DNA from: an uncultured Blautia sp.
GTDB taxonomy: Bacteria; Bacillota; Clostridia; Lachnospirales; Lachnospiraceae
Direction: 5' to 3'
Length of the DNA: 64,000 bases
Assembly (NCBI RefSeq): GCF_947654165.1
Contig: NZ_CANTKB010000008.1
Location: forward strand, 65,876-129,875
The notes under the pieces were generated by a model that worked only from the letters and a program-made list of their open reading frames with translations, did no database searches and had not been told where the DNA came from. Of this stretch, positions 36,565 through 44,700 are shown in pieces. A program made the position numbers and the translations under genes. Each line of letters opens with the position of its first letter. Position 1 is the stretch's first letter.

Positions 36565-37928
36565 GATTCAAATTCCTCCCATTTTGGTAATTTCATTTCT
36601 ATTTTTGGTTCGTATGGAGTGCTGATTCTGCAAGTGCTCCGCAATTCCTTCTTTGTAATTTCTTTTGTTAATTCTGTCATTTCTGACTGCATTTTCAGAA
36701 AATCGGTTTGTTTTCTTTCGATGTTTTCTTTTACGCAGCCTTCTTTTGAAGAAATAATGATATAAACATTTACTGGACATTCCTGTCCGAATCTCCAGCA
36801 ACGACGCAACGCCTGATAGTACTGTTCATAACTGTCCGATAGTCCGGTAAAAATCATGTTATGGCAGTTTTGCCAGTTCATTCCAAATCCGGCAATATTC
36901 GGCTTAGTGACAAGGCATTTTGAGTTTCCTTTGCTAAAATTCAGCATGGATTCAGATTTGTAGGTATCTTTATCGCTTCCCTGAACCTCAACGCTTTCAT
37001 TTATAAGTTCATGCAATTTATGACTTTCATCATTCAAATCACACCATACAAGCCATTGCTCATCAGAAGCATTAACGAGTTCGGCTGCCTTCTCACATCT
37101 GAGTTGCAAACTTTCCTTTCTAGCTTGTCTACGTTCTGCCAAAGTTAATGATTCTGTTGTTGGCACATCTCCATCAACAACAATTTCACTAATATTTAAT
37201 GGTGGCAAATCATAACCAGATATTTCATATCCAATATTTCTCGGATTATCTACAAACACACTAAATGTTGCCAACCACTGCCAAAATACATCTTCTGCAT
37301 GACCTTTTAGTCTCCATTTTGAAGTTTGGCCTCCATCATGAACAAAAAACATGGAAAGCATTTCTGCCCTCGTCATAACTCCGCAAAATTCAGAATGATT
37401 TCCCAATTCCATATAATCGTTTGGTGCTGGTGTTGCAGTACAAGCCAATTTATATGGGACATCATGAAAGTTCTGTATAATAGCAGTTCTTACTTTCCCC
37501 GAATAAGACTTCAAAATACTACTTTCATCAAGAATAATTCCTGTAAATTCTTTTGCGATAAACCTATCCAGTTTTTCGTAATTTGTGATATTGATACCGG
37601 GAATGCAATCTTCTTGTCTCTCTACCACCTTTGCGATATAGCCGAATTTTTCTGCCTCACGTCTTGTCTGATCTGCTACAGCCAATGGAGCAAGAATAAG
37701 AATCATTCCACCGGTATGCTTATGTACCTGATATGCCCATGAAAGCTGCATAGGAGTTTTTCCAAGTCCGCAATCAGCGAATATACAAGCTTTTCCTTTC
37801 TTTAATGCCCACCGTACAATATCCTTTTGAAAATCGTAGAGCATTGGATTAAGTTCTGATTTATCAATATCAAATCCACTACTTTCCAAAACAAATCTTT
37901 TATTTTTTAAAAAATCATTGTAGTTCAT
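36561..37928 (-). CDS. SNF2-like/DEAD-type phage helicase
   Basis: The 455-residue protein has motif I IFADCGLGKTPMQLSW (about 49-60), motif II ILDESSILKS (about 130), TATPAPNDYME (motif III, about 163), and motifs V/VI NIAGFGMNWQNC and QALRRCWRFGQ (about 345-390). Such enzymes, often beside methyltransferases in prophages, move on double-stranded DNA using ATP. It overlaps the methyltransferase gene, and a 13-residue leader frame ends at its start. Confidence 0.9.
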   Translation of the reverse strand: MNYNDFLKNKRFVLESSGFDIDKSELNPMLYDFQKDIVRWALKKGKACIFADCGLGKTPMQLSWAYQVHKHTGGMILILAPLAVADQTRREAEKFGYIAKVVERQEDCIPGINITNYEKLDRFIAKEFTGIILDESSILKSYSGKVRTAIIQNFHDVPYKLACTATPAPNDYMELGNHSEFCGVMTRAEMLSMFFVHDGGQTSKWRLKGHAEDVFWQWLATFSVFVDNPRNIGYEISGYDLPPLNISEIVVDGDVPTTESLTLAERRQARKESLQLRCEKAAELVNASDEQWLVWCDLNDESHKLHELINESVEVQGSDKDTYKSESMLNFSKGNSKCLVTKPNIAGFGMNWQNCHNMIFTGLSDSYEQYYQALRRCWRFGQECPVNVYIIISSKEGCVKENIERKQTDFLKMQSEMTELTKEITKKELRSTCRISTPYEPKIEMKLPKWEEFES

Positions 37929-37966
37929 TTTCTTTTAGGAGAAACCGCAGTTTTATGTCCGGACAA
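37925..37966 (-). CDS. 13-residue leader frame of the helicase gene
   Basis: TTG start behind AGGAGG, encoding MSGHKTAVSPKRK, with its TGA overlapping the helicase ATG. The helicase has no ribosome site of its own, so coupling is plausible. A GCCGG-GAAT-CCGGC hairpin lies upstream at 38003-38016. Confidence 0.35.
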   Translation of the reverse strand: MSGHKTAVSPKRK

Positions 37967-38062
37967 CTCGTCCTCCTAACTTTTATTATTTAATTGGGAT
38001 TTATGCCGGGAATCCGGCTCTTTCGTAGATTATGCCCGTAGGCTCTTTTGTGAAATGTAAAT

Positions 38063-38227
38063 TTAATCTTCTTCGTATTTTATTACTGCAAACCTTTGTC
38101 CGCATTCAGAACAGGTTGCCGTTCCGTCTGCATGAAATGTACCAATACGCTCTCCGCAGAACGGACAGTAGGAAATTTCATCAGTATCGGAATATCCCTC
38201 TATGTATCCAAACATATCATTTTCCAC
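38063..38227 (-). CDS. small zinc-ribbon phage protein
   Basis: About 50-54 residues with CPFCGERIGTFHADGTATCS and CSECGQRF, two CX2C pairs forming one zinc ribbon. Start either GTG 38227 or ATG 38215 (AGGAG upstream). Probably binds nucleic acid or a protein partner. Confidence 0.7.
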   Translation of the reverse strand: MENDMFGYIEGYSDTDEISYCPFCGERIGTFHADGTATCSECGQRFAVIKYEED

Positions 38228-38229
38228 TC

Positions 38230-38730
38230 CTAACCCTCTTTCTTCATAAAACAAAGCCAGTGTGTCTTTTGCTGTTTTCCGCTTTTGTGTCCATACAAAG
38301 GTTGTTGACCGATAACTTCAACAATTTTCTTTACAGGAATATCAAATTCATTCCATTTAAAAACCAATGTTCCATTTGGCTTTAACACTCTCATACATTC
38401 ATCAAAGCCTTGTTTTATTGTGTTTTCCCAGTTTGAATCCAATTTCCCATATTTTTTAGCCATCCATGCGTTATCTCCGATATGTAATAAATGTGGAGGG
38501 TCAAAAACCACATGATAAAATGTGTTATCCTCGAACGGAAGATCTGTAAAGTCTGCAAGAGTTGTCGGATTGACATCACAATATCTTACGCTTTTTCCAT
38601 CTCCACTTTTCCATATCACTTCACGATGTATGCATCTATTGTCTACAAATTCAACATCTGGATTTTCTTTGTCAAACCAAAACATTCTAGAACCACAACA
38701 CGCATCTAGGATTTTCTTATTTTCCATGTT
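38230..38730 (-). CDS. class I SAM-dependent methyltransferase with DPPH motif
   Basis: About 166 residues, starting MENKKILDACCGSRMFWFD (motif I), with FDPPHLLHIGDNAWM (motif IV, about 94) and LKPNGTLVFKWNE. The DPPH motif resembles adenine-N6 methyltransferases. ATG 38730 is behind AGAGGATT. It is short and has no separate target domain, so substrate is uncertain. Confidence 0.8.
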   Translation of the reverse strand, partial: NMENKKILDACCGSRMFWFDKENPDVEFVDNRCIHREVIWKSGDGKSVRYCDVNPTTLADFTDLPFEDNTFYHVVFDPPHLLHIGDNAWMAKKYGKLDSNWENTIKQGFDECMRVLKPNGTLVFKWNEFDIPVKKIVEVIGQQPLYGHKSGKQQKTHWLCFMKKEG

Positions 38731-38830
38731 TAATCCTCTTTCTTTTTTTCTTGCTTCCACACACGGCAAGTTTTCCACCTTTGTTCACCTGTCTTCCGTA
38801 GATAAAGGTATTGAAATTACTTATGCTCAT
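38717..38830 (-). CDS. 37-residue basic peptide
   Basis: MSISNFNTFIYGRQVNKGGK, then a Lys/Arg-rich end (GSKKKRKRIKHGK), with the perfect ribosome site AGGAGGG. The stop overlaps the methyltransferase start region. The charge suggests nucleic-acid binding; no family known. Confidence 0.5.
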   Translation of the reverse strand: MSISNFNTFIYGRQVNKGGKLAVCGSKKKRKRIKHGK

Positions 38831-38838
38831 ATTCCCTC

Positions 38839-39135
38839 CTAATGCTTATATTTGTCCCTTGGGAATACTGTTTCGATATCTAAGTATCCATCCAATATTT
38901 CTGCAAGGTCTATGCAAACACCATCACTTTGCATATTTGCATCAAAAGCTCCATCATCAAACAATCCGTATCCAAATATGCTTGTCATATTTTCCATAAA
39001 ATCTTCTAAAAGTCCATATGGAATCCAAACAAGAAACATATCCTTTTCCCACCCCATTTCACTGACATAGGAAAAATATTTATTTTCTAAATCTGGTGTC
39101 ATAATAAGTTTGTATAGTTCCAGTTCCTTATTCAT
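38839..39135 (-). CDS. hypothetical phage protein, 98 residues
   Basis: MNKELELYKLIMTPDLENKY, then MFLVWIPYGLLEDFMENM and an acidic end. ATG 39135 has AGGAGGG upstream. The open frame continues in from the frameshifted upstream gene, but the strong ribosome site argues for an independent start. Confidence 0.65.
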   Translation of the reverse strand: MNKELELYKLIMTPDLENKYFSYVSEMGWEKDMFLVWIPYGLLEDFMENMTSIFGYGLFDDGAFDANMQSDGVCIDLAEILDGYLDIETVFPRDKYKH

Positions 39136-39330
39136 ATGCCCTCCTATTCCATGATTTAACTTCTTTTCGCTCTGCTGCATTATAACTTCCAGCCCAAGTT
39201 CCTCCACTTCTGCTATGGCAATTTTGCACAGGACTTGTGCCCAATATCCACGTCCTTCTCCCGGTATGCGTTCGTAGTTAATATAGGCTTCTCCACCGCA
39301 AAACGGACATGGTTTAAGTTGTTCGCTCAT
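39128..39330 (-). pseudogene. Lar-like zinc-ribbon protein, one frameshift
   Basis: It starts MSEQLKPCPFCGGEAYINYE like restriction-alleviation protein Lar, then loses the pattern after VLCK. Inserting one base in the A4 run (plus-strand T run 39222-39225) gives CKNCHSRSGGTWAGSYNAAE and ends KSWNRRAYE with a stop at 39128, 67 residues, closing the zinc ribbon (two CX2C). Without it, the frame fuses into the following gene. Real mutation or reading error cannot be told apart here. Confidence 0.75.
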
Positions 39331-39337
39331 TCTTTTC

Positions 39338-40105
39338 CTACATAAAATCAAATATTGTCATCTGCTGTTCCTCCCAGAACAATTCCTCATCAATCTCATG
39401 CAGTGTTTTTCCGTACACATTCCATTTATTATTTGCAACATTTGGCTCATCTTCCAATGCTACAAACTCTTTCCACACATCAGGATATAGTCTTTTAATT
39501 TCTTTATGTTCTGCTAACTTTGCGTTAGGACAAAACCAGCAGCCACCACGTTTTGAATATTTATAGCAAGGGCTTAGCAAGCCGTATTCAACACATTTCT
39601 GCCTTGCCATATCTTCTGTATATCCATATTTCTCAAGAATAGAAATTCTATTTTTTGTATTTCTCAATGATTCAAGCCTATTTATTTCGTCAGCACAAAT
39701 ACCAACGTATTGCACGATATCATTACCAAACTGATTATAAAAATCATTCATCGGTTTTAACTTTAAATCTCTTTTTACTCCGCACATCCCATTAACTGGA
39801 AATCCAAACTTTTTTCCTTTTCTATCTGGATATTTTTTAGGGTTTTCCATAATTTTATTAAAAAATGAAAGATAATCTGTTTCAGCTCTCAAAATATGTA
39901 CTGGATATCCCCATAGTTCAAACAACGGTTTTGCTGCTTCTTTGATGAATTTAATATGTTCTGGATTTTCACCACTAATATTTCTTTTAAGATCATACAT
40001 GACCTCTACAAACACGATAGAATCTATCTGTTCATTGTTTTCATGTGCAAGAATGATACTTGCTGTGCTATCTTTTCCACCTGACCAACTAACCGAATAA
40101 TGCAC
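39338..40105 (-). CDS. PAPS-reductase-fold phage protein (second copy)
   Basis: 255 residues, GTG start: HYSVSWSGGKDSTASIILAH is the PP-loop (about 3-20), then IVFVEVMYDLKRNI, GMCGVKRDLKLKPM and CWFCPNAKLAEHKEI with Cys residues likely holding a metal. It differs strongly from the copy at 30466-31194. Both probably adenylylate a substrate for a sulfur- or nucleotide-related modification. It overlaps a 12-residue leader frame. Confidence 0.87.
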   Translation of the reverse strand: MHYSVSWSGGKDSTASIILAHENNEQIDSIVFVEVMYDLKRNISGENPEHIKFIKEAAKPLFELWGYPVHILRAETDYLSFFNKIMENPKKYPDRKGKKFGFPVNGMCGVKRDLKLKPMNDFYNQFGNDIVQYVGICADEINRLESLRNTKNRISILEKYGYTEDMARQKCVEYGLLSPCYKYSKRGGCWFCPNAKLAEHKEIKRLYPDVWKEFVALEDEPNVANNKWNVYGKTLHEIDEELFWEEQQMTIFDFM

Positions 40106-40127
40106 TCAGGATAGTGTTCACACACAT
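40089..40127 (-). CDS. 12-residue leader frame of the second PAPS-reductase-fold gene
   Basis: MCVNTILSALFG behind a clear AGAGGTAAC, overlapping the main GTG start. Between 40128 and 40213 I see only a weak 15-residue frame (MASGEQCNTKAFAEQ) and no RNA I can name. Confidence 0.3.
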   Translation of the reverse strand: MCVNTILSALFG

Positions 40128-40213
40128 ATCCGTTACCTCTTGACTACCATTAGAACTATTGTTCCGCAAATGCTTTGGTATTACATTGTTCGCCACTCGC
40201 CATCACAATACGT

Positions 40214-40438
40214 TTAAGTGGTCAACATTCTCCTTTGTACTTTATTTTCTTGCAGGAGTTTTCTCCAGTAAGAAATTTCTTCTTTCCAATTTTGGTCGAT
40301 GGAATACTGTAACATAGACTGACAATCTGATATTGCTTCATCTAATTGTTCTTTCGATACTTCTTTTTGATCCGAGCAAAGCTCTTCGCCCATGAAAGCA
40401 CTGTAAAAATCTCGTTGCTGTTGTAAAGTTACTTTCAT
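40214..40438 (-). CDS. hypothetical phage protein, 74 residues
   Basis: MKVTLQQQRDFYSAFMGEEL, helical throughout with SYWRKLLQENK at the end. A GGAAAG site precedes ATG. No family recognised. Confidence 0.6.
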   Translation of the reverse strand: MKVTLQQQRDFYSAFMGEELCSDQKEVSKEQLDEAISDCQSMLQYSIDQNWKEEISYWRKLLQENKVQRRMLTT

Positions 40439-40459
40439 TCCCTTTCCTCCAAAAGCTCA

Positions 40460-40747
40460 TTATACCCATTTGTATTTCCTCTTCATCTGTTGAAACTTTT
40501 TCAACACAAGTTTTATTTCTGGATATGTAATACCAACACAAATATTTCCAATTTTGTTTTCGTCCATTACCGCTTTATCGTATGACTGAACAATATGATT
40601 TCCAGATGCTTTATGACCAATATAAATCACTTGTGTATACTTATATTTTTCGTTGTAACGCTCATACTCTACTCCATATTTATCTTCTTCGATTTTGGTA
40701 AATCCATTTTTTTCAAACTCTCTGTCAATATTTCTAAATAACATCAT
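40460..40747 (-). CDS. hypothetical phage protein, about 95 residues
   Basis: MLFRNIDREFEKNGFTKIEE then a beta-strand-rich middle (YTQVIYIGHKASGNHIV) and a basic C-terminal helix. Start at the first or second of two adjacent ATGs. The fold is compact; function unknown. Confidence 0.65.
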   Translation of the reverse strand: MMLFRNIDREFEKNGFTKIEEDKYGVEYERYNEKYKYTQVIYIGHKASGNHIVQSYDKAVMDENKIGNICVGITYPEIKLVLKKFQQMKRKYKWV

Positions 40748-40751
40748 ATTC

Positions 40752-41300
40752 TTACTTCCCTTCTTCTAATAATTCATTAAACTTCTCAAAAGCCTTCTGA
40801 GATACTTTGTTGTTCTGTTTCTCCTGTTTCAATGATACGGTCAAGTGGGTATCAATGATATGGGAAAGTTCCCTAGCCATGTTCTTTCTGCCGATCTGAA
40901 CACCCTCTCTGTATGTTTTAGGAGGTTTGTACTGACCTGTTACCAACTTTCCGGTGGATTGTCCTCCTGCCGTCACGTTGTACATCTGAAATCCTGCATC
41001 TGCAAACTGCTTAATTGTTGCAACTTCCCTTTCATCTAACTCATTTTTAGAGCAAGTCTTAAATTGAAGTTTCCAACCATACGGATTATCTGCACTGTAA
41101 AAACCATGTTTTTTCAAACTCAACGCTATGTGATCGTATTCCGCTAAATGAGCAGCACATCTTTCACACAAATTTACCGCCTGACCGCAATATGCTCTCC
41201 GAATGTTCGCTTCATCAGTACGATAAAACACATAAATTCCACTTGAATATGGAATATCATGGCAAATCTTTTTGATTTGTTTTTCTCTCTCGGCTTTCAT
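40752..41300 (-). CDS. GIY-YIG family phage protein
   Basis: 182 residues with SGIYVFYRTDEANIRRAYCG then QAVNLCERCAAHL, matching the GIY...YIG-type core (GIY to YCG) with Arg and a Glu further on. This fold cuts DNA in homing enzymes. The codons upstream of its ATG also resemble the family's usual N-terminus but carry a stop. The HNH gene lies 50 bases upstream, so this end of the gene looks rearranged. Confidence 0.75.
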   Translation of the reverse strand: MKAEREKQIKKICHDIPYSSGIYVFYRTDEANIRRAYCGQAVNLCERCAAHLAEYDHIALSLKKHGFYSADNPYGWKLQFKTCSKNELDEREVATIKQFADAGFQMYNVTAGGQSTGKLVTGQYKPPKTYREGVQIGRKNMARELSHIIDTHLTVSLKQEKQNNKVSQKAFEKFNELLEEGK

Positions 41301-41350
41301 TGCGTAAATTTTTCTATAATTTGTCGTTTAAATCACTCCATTCTTCAAAT

Positions 41351-42403
41351 TCACTTTTTTCTTCTTTTATTCTTAGCTTGAATGTCAGCTGTTACCCATC
41401 TGCAATTTGATGGCTCATAATTCCCATCATTGTCAATACGGTCTATTGAAAGAATATTCACTCCGTTTTCATTCTGTTCTTCTTTATAACCGTTTTTCAT
41501 TGACCAATCATAAAATGCTTTATAGTCATTCCTCCATTCGTCACATACTGATATTCCTCTTCCGCCGTAATTTTTGTATGATTTTGATTTTTCTCTATAG
41601 CATCTATCTTTCATTGTTTTCCAAACTCCATACAAGTGAGATTTATTTGACAGATTATGTGACCTATTTATGTCTCCAAATTTTTCATTGTGATAACATC
41701 CACAAGAAATTGTATTACCGCTTTGTAAGTTACTGTGTCTTACTATTGTTTCATTTCCACAATCGCATATACATCTCCACATTTGTACAGATTGTCCGCT
41801 TTCAGTAATGTGCCGTTCAGCCTTTTCAATAACCAGCAATTTACCAAATCGTTTTCCAGATAGATCAACAATTTTTTCGCACCCACAATTTGTTGATGTT
41901 CCTTTTTTTAGGCTTGCAGCGGAGACGGTTTTAACATTACCGCAATCGCATTTACACACCCATCTAACTTCTTTCCCTTTGTTTTCTCCCCTTTTAATGA
42001 CAAGCCATTTACCAAACCTCATTCCAGTCAAATCTGTTGTTCTTTCACAACCACAATTTTTGCTTTTACCGTTTTTCAAGTCGCTTGCATTTATCTTTCT
42101 ATAATTACCGCATTTGCATTTACATAGCCATTTAACACCAGACTGATCGCTACACTTCTCTATAACTGTCCATTTCCCGAATATTTTTCCTGTTAAATCA
42201 TCTTTAAAATTTCTCTTGTGATTTATACAACCACATGATTTAGTTGTTCCAAATTTAACTCTTCCTGCTTGCAATTTAATAACATTTCCACAATCACATC
42301 TAAATTTCCATATCGCACCAACTCCTTTTTTAATTTCAACTAATTCAATGGCTGTCAACATATTGAACTTCTGGCCAGTTATGTCTTTGAAATTACCGTG
42401 CAT
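41351..42403 (-). CDS. HNH-type protein with four CDCG/CGC zinc-ribbon modules
   Basis: 350 residues. Four tandem ~55-residue modules each start like DLTGKRFGKLTVI and contain CDCGN then, about 25 residues on, SCGC (starting near 6, 66, 121, 174). The last ~110 residues form an HNH-like nuclease: NYGGRGISVCDEW, then LSIDRIDNDGNYEPSNCRWV. This architecture occurs in phage homing endonucleases. A shorter relative is at 47766-48758. It is divergent from a ribbon-helix-helix gene with a shared promoter region. Confidence 0.82.
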   Translation of the reverse strand: MHGNFKDITGQKFNMLTAIELVEIKKGVGAIWKFRCDCGNVIKLQAGRVKFGTTKSCGCINHKRNFKDDLTGKIFGKWTVIEKCSDQSGVKWLCKCKCGNYRKINASDLKNGKSKNCGCERTTDLTGMRFGKWLVIKRGENKGKEVRWVCKCDCGNVKTVSAASLKKGTSTNCGCEKIVDLSGKRFGKLLVIEKAERHITESGQSVQMWRCICDCGNETIVRHSNLQSGNTISCGCYHNEKFGDINRSHNLSNKSHLYGVWKTMKDRCYREKSKSYKNYGGRGISVCDEWRNDYKAFYDWSMKNGYKEEQNENGVNILSIDRIDNDGNYEPSNCRWVTADIQAKNKRRKK

Positions 42404-42465
42404 ACTGCTCCTCCTTTTTTATATAACTATTATATAATAATTATATGATTTTTGAGCGCTACAGT

Positions 42466-42505
42466 CAATGCAAAGTTATATAACTTGACTATATCTATTA
42501 TATAT
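42466..42505 (+). promoter_or_regulatory. promoter and operator of the ribbon-helix-helix gene
   Basis: TTGACT, a 17-base spacer and TACACT lead into the regulator gene; AGTTATATAACT is a 12-base perfect palindrome at the upstream edge. The surrounding TATATAAT-rich sequence could also hold the opposing promoter of the HNH gene, so the regulator may control both. Confidence 0.6.
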
Positions 42506-42539
42506 GTTACACTTTTATAAAAAACTAGGAGGAGTTGAT

Positions 42540-42692
42540 ATGGCTGTTTCAAAAGACAAAACAGGCGTTCTTGTAAACATGGACAAAGTCTTAAAGGAAA
42601 AATTGTCTGTACTTGCAAAAAAACAAAACAGAAGTTTGAGTAATCTTATTGTTACTGTTCTTCAAAACTATGTCGAAGATGCTGATAAATAA
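42540..42692 (+). CDS. ribbon-helix-helix (CopG/Arc-like) regulator
   Basis: 50 residues, MAVSKDKTGVLVNMDKVLKE: a beta strand (GVLVNMD) followed by two helices (LKEKLSVLAKKQ, SLSNLIVTVLQNYV), the minimal RHH fold that binds DNA as a dimer. ATG 42540 has AGGAGGAG upstream. It is the only rightward gene in the early prophage region. Confidence 0.85.
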   Translation: MAVSKDKTGVLVNMDKVLKEKLSVLAKKQNRSLSNLIVTVLQNYVEDADK

Positions 42693-42703
42693 TCAGCATC
42701 TTT
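42677..42703 (+). terminator. terminator of the RHH regulator gene
   Basis: AGATGCTGAT-AAATA-ATCAGCATCTTTT straight after the stop. Confidence 0.85.
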
Positions 42704-42776
42704 TGACTTTCAACAGCCGTTCCCGGTTCTTTCGCTCTATTGCTTTCGCTTTAGCAATGTTTTTGTACTGGCTCAA
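42693..42776 (-). pseudogene. N-terminal scrap of a second GIY-YIG gene
   Basis: TTG start with GGAGGAG: MSQYKNIAKAKAIERKNRER then LLKVKRC and a stop, the usual first residues of phage GIY-YIG proteins, which should continue into the nuclease domain. It breaks off exactly at the regulator's terminator, suggesting that the regulator-HNH cassette displaced the rest. Confidence 0.55.
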
Positions 42777-42779
42777 TCG

Positions 42780-43055
42780 TTACTCCTCCCATCTTAATGC
42801 CTGTCCGCAATGATAACAGAAACTTGCTATTCCGGTTCCTGAAAATGATCTTCCACAGTTCGGACACCGGTATGAGTCCGTATATCTTATTCCGGTTTCA
42901 TCATTTGTTTTTATTGGTTTCTTCGGAATCTGCTTCTCAATCGCTGAAATTGCAATATCGTAAGATTCACACTTTTCTTCCTCAGTATACGGGATTTTTT
43001 CTCCACACCCCGGTCTTTCATTTTTCAGAATCTCTATTGCTTCCTGATTGTTCAA
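42780..43055 (-). CDS. zinc-ribbon phage protein, 91 residues
   Basis: An N-terminal helix pair (MNNQEAIEILKNERPGCGEK ... DIAISAIEKQ) and a C-terminal ribbon YRCPNCGRSFSGTGIASFCY then CGQALRWEE. Common in Firmicutes prophages; may help recruit nucleic-acid enzymes. Overlaps the cytosine methyltransferase gene by 4 bases. Confidence 0.8.
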   Translation of the reverse strand: MNNQEAIEILKNERPGCGEKIPYTEEEKCESYDIAISAIEKQIPKKPIKTNDETGIRYTDSYRCPNCGRSFSGTGIASFCYHCGQALRWEE

Positions 43056-44557
43056 TTGTTCTCACACTCCTTTAACCTTTTCGCAATCTCATAAATAACA
43101 TTTACAGTGACTCCGTTTCCGGATTGTTTATATAACTGGCTGTCAGAATTTACAAATGCTGCTTTCTCAAAATAATCATCTGTCCATCCTTGTAATCTGA
43201 AACATTCTCTTGGCGTCAACTTTCTGATTGCTATGTAACATTGATATTTTTCATACCACACCGCATAACAAACAACTGCATTGGGAAGTTGAACATAAAT
43301 CCCACGTTTGGAATTTTCTTCGTGTTCCGTGTTTACTTTGAACACACACGCACTGTCATGGTTGTTCGACTTTAAGCACCTAAAGCAATCCGCATATACT
43401 CCTCGCTGATAATCAGAAGATACATTTGTGTATATACCTCCAATAGGTTCAACAGCAACACCATGTCTATCCTGTCCAGTCAATGTGAACATCGGATCTC
43501 CATCTTCTTTGAATCTTCTTCCGTTTTGACGTTTTTCGGCTCGGTCTGGTGTTAAAACTGGGATAGCTATTTTAGGACTATTGTTGTGGCCGGCTGAATG
43601 ACATTTAGTAATACCGTCAACTGAATGAATTTGTCCATTCTGAGAGGAATTGACTTCTCCTATAATTTTTATAGCCACTCCGCTTGTTTCCGCTTCGTGT
43701 GTCGATGGGCCCTTTGCATATCTTTCCTGCAAACATCTTGCGGTATCTGTTAGTTTGGTTTTCTTATAACTCAAATCAATAAAGCAGGGAATTGCAACTT
43801 TTGGTTCTGTATTTCCTCCAGGCTTTGTTGCTATTGTAGGGCACAATCCATTCTTACTGTAAATTCTATCCCTTTGAGAATTTCTACCGTCAATGCATCC
43901 ATCTAAAATTAAGTGAACACTATTTTCTCCGTCTGCTCCTTTGACAGGAAATACTTCTGAGGTACTTCTTCCTCTAAGATGTCCGATAATGAACACCCTT
44001 TCTCTATTTTGTGGCACTCCGAAGTCTTTAGAGTTGAGAACTTGCCATTCTGCATCATACCCGTTTTGTTCCATTTCAATGAGCAACCGGGCGAAATCCC
44101 ATCCTCCATTAACACTAAGCAAATTCTTAACGTTCTCAATGAAAATGTAAGTGGGTTTATTTTCTTCTTCGAGCTGTCCGATAAGGTACATAACTCTGAA
44201 AAACAGGCTTGAACGGTTTCCTTGAAATCCAAGTTGTTTTCCGGCAACTGAGATATCCTGGCATGGGAATCCGAAGCACCAGCAATCTGCTTTCGGAATG
44301 TCTCCGGCATAAACTCTTCTAATGTCATTTGCATACCATTCTCCATTTCTGTATTCCTCCTTCAATATTTCCTTTTGCCGTTGTTTTATAGGCAATGATT
44401 CAAGGTATTTTCTTTGAGAATCTGTAATTAAGTGCATTGAGGTGTAGCTTTCCGTTGCAAATTTGTCAAATTCGCAAAAACCAACACATTCATGTCCTGC
44501 CAGTTCCATTCCTCTCCGAAAACCGCCTATTCCTGCGAAAAAATCAATGAACTTCAT
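43052..44557 (-). CDS. DNA (cytosine-5-)-methyltransferase
   Basis: 501 residues with motif I FIDFFAGIGGFRRGMELAG (about 3), motif IV FGFPCQDISVAGKQ (catalytic Cys, about 97), motif VI FIENVKNLLSVNGG (about 140), motif VIII DFGVPQNRERVFIIG and a C-terminal QSGNGVTVNVI. A large variable region (about 215-430) would recognise the target. It probably protects phage DNA from host restriction. The start overlaps a 48-residue Cys-rich gene. Confidence 0.96.
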   Translation of the reverse strand: MKFIDFFAGIGGFRRGMELAGHECVGFCEFDKFATESYTSMHLITDSQRKYLESLPIKQRQKEILKEEYRNGEWYANDIRRVYAGDIPKADCWCFGFPCQDISVAGKQLGFQGNRSSLFFRVMYLIGQLEEENKPTYIFIENVKNLLSVNGGWDFARLLIEMEQNGYDAEWQVLNSKDFGVPQNRERVFIIGHLRGRSTSEVFPVKGADGENSVHLILDGCIDGRNSQRDRIYSKNGLCPTIATKPGGNTEPKVAIPCFIDLSYKKTKLTDTARCLQERYAKGPSTHEAETSGVAIKIIGEVNSSQNGQIHSVDGITKCHSAGHNNSPKIAIPVLTPDRAEKRQNGRRFKEDGDPMFTLTGQDRHGVAVEPIGGIYTNVSSDYQRGVYADCFRCLKSNNHDSACVFKVNTEHEENSKRGIYVQLPNAVVCYAVWYEKYQCYIAIRKLTPRECFRLQGWTDDYFEKAAFVNSDSQLYKQSGNGVTVNVIYEIAKRLKECENN

Positions 44558-44700
44558 TCCCTCTCCTCATAATCTTCGCACCGATAATTGTACTCAACCT
44601 CCATAGCGTAGCTGTCGCTCAAATCATTCGTACAAATCCATTCTCCGGTTTCTTCTGATTTTCTGCAGTTGCTACATGTTCCGCAGCATTCTTTATCCAT
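44554..44700 (-). CDS. 48-residue Cys-rich phage protein
   Basis: MDKECCGTCSNCRKSEETGE with six cysteines, four of them in CCX2CX2C spacing, then WICTND and YRCEDYEE: a probable zinc finger. It overlaps the methyltransferase start (ATGA) and the upstream gene by 8 bases. Confidence 0.7.
   Translation of the reverse strand: MDKECCGTCSNCRKSEETGEWICTNDLSDSYAMEVEYNYRCEDYEERE

Noticed and set aside
39338..40105. Complete phosphorothioation (Dnd) system around the PAPS-reductase-fold genes
   Set aside because: No DndA, B, D or E homologues are visible in the window; only the general fold is shared.
40338..40541. 67-codon minus-strand frame
   Set aside because: It overlaps two better-supported genes in other frames, and has no ribosome site or recognisable content.
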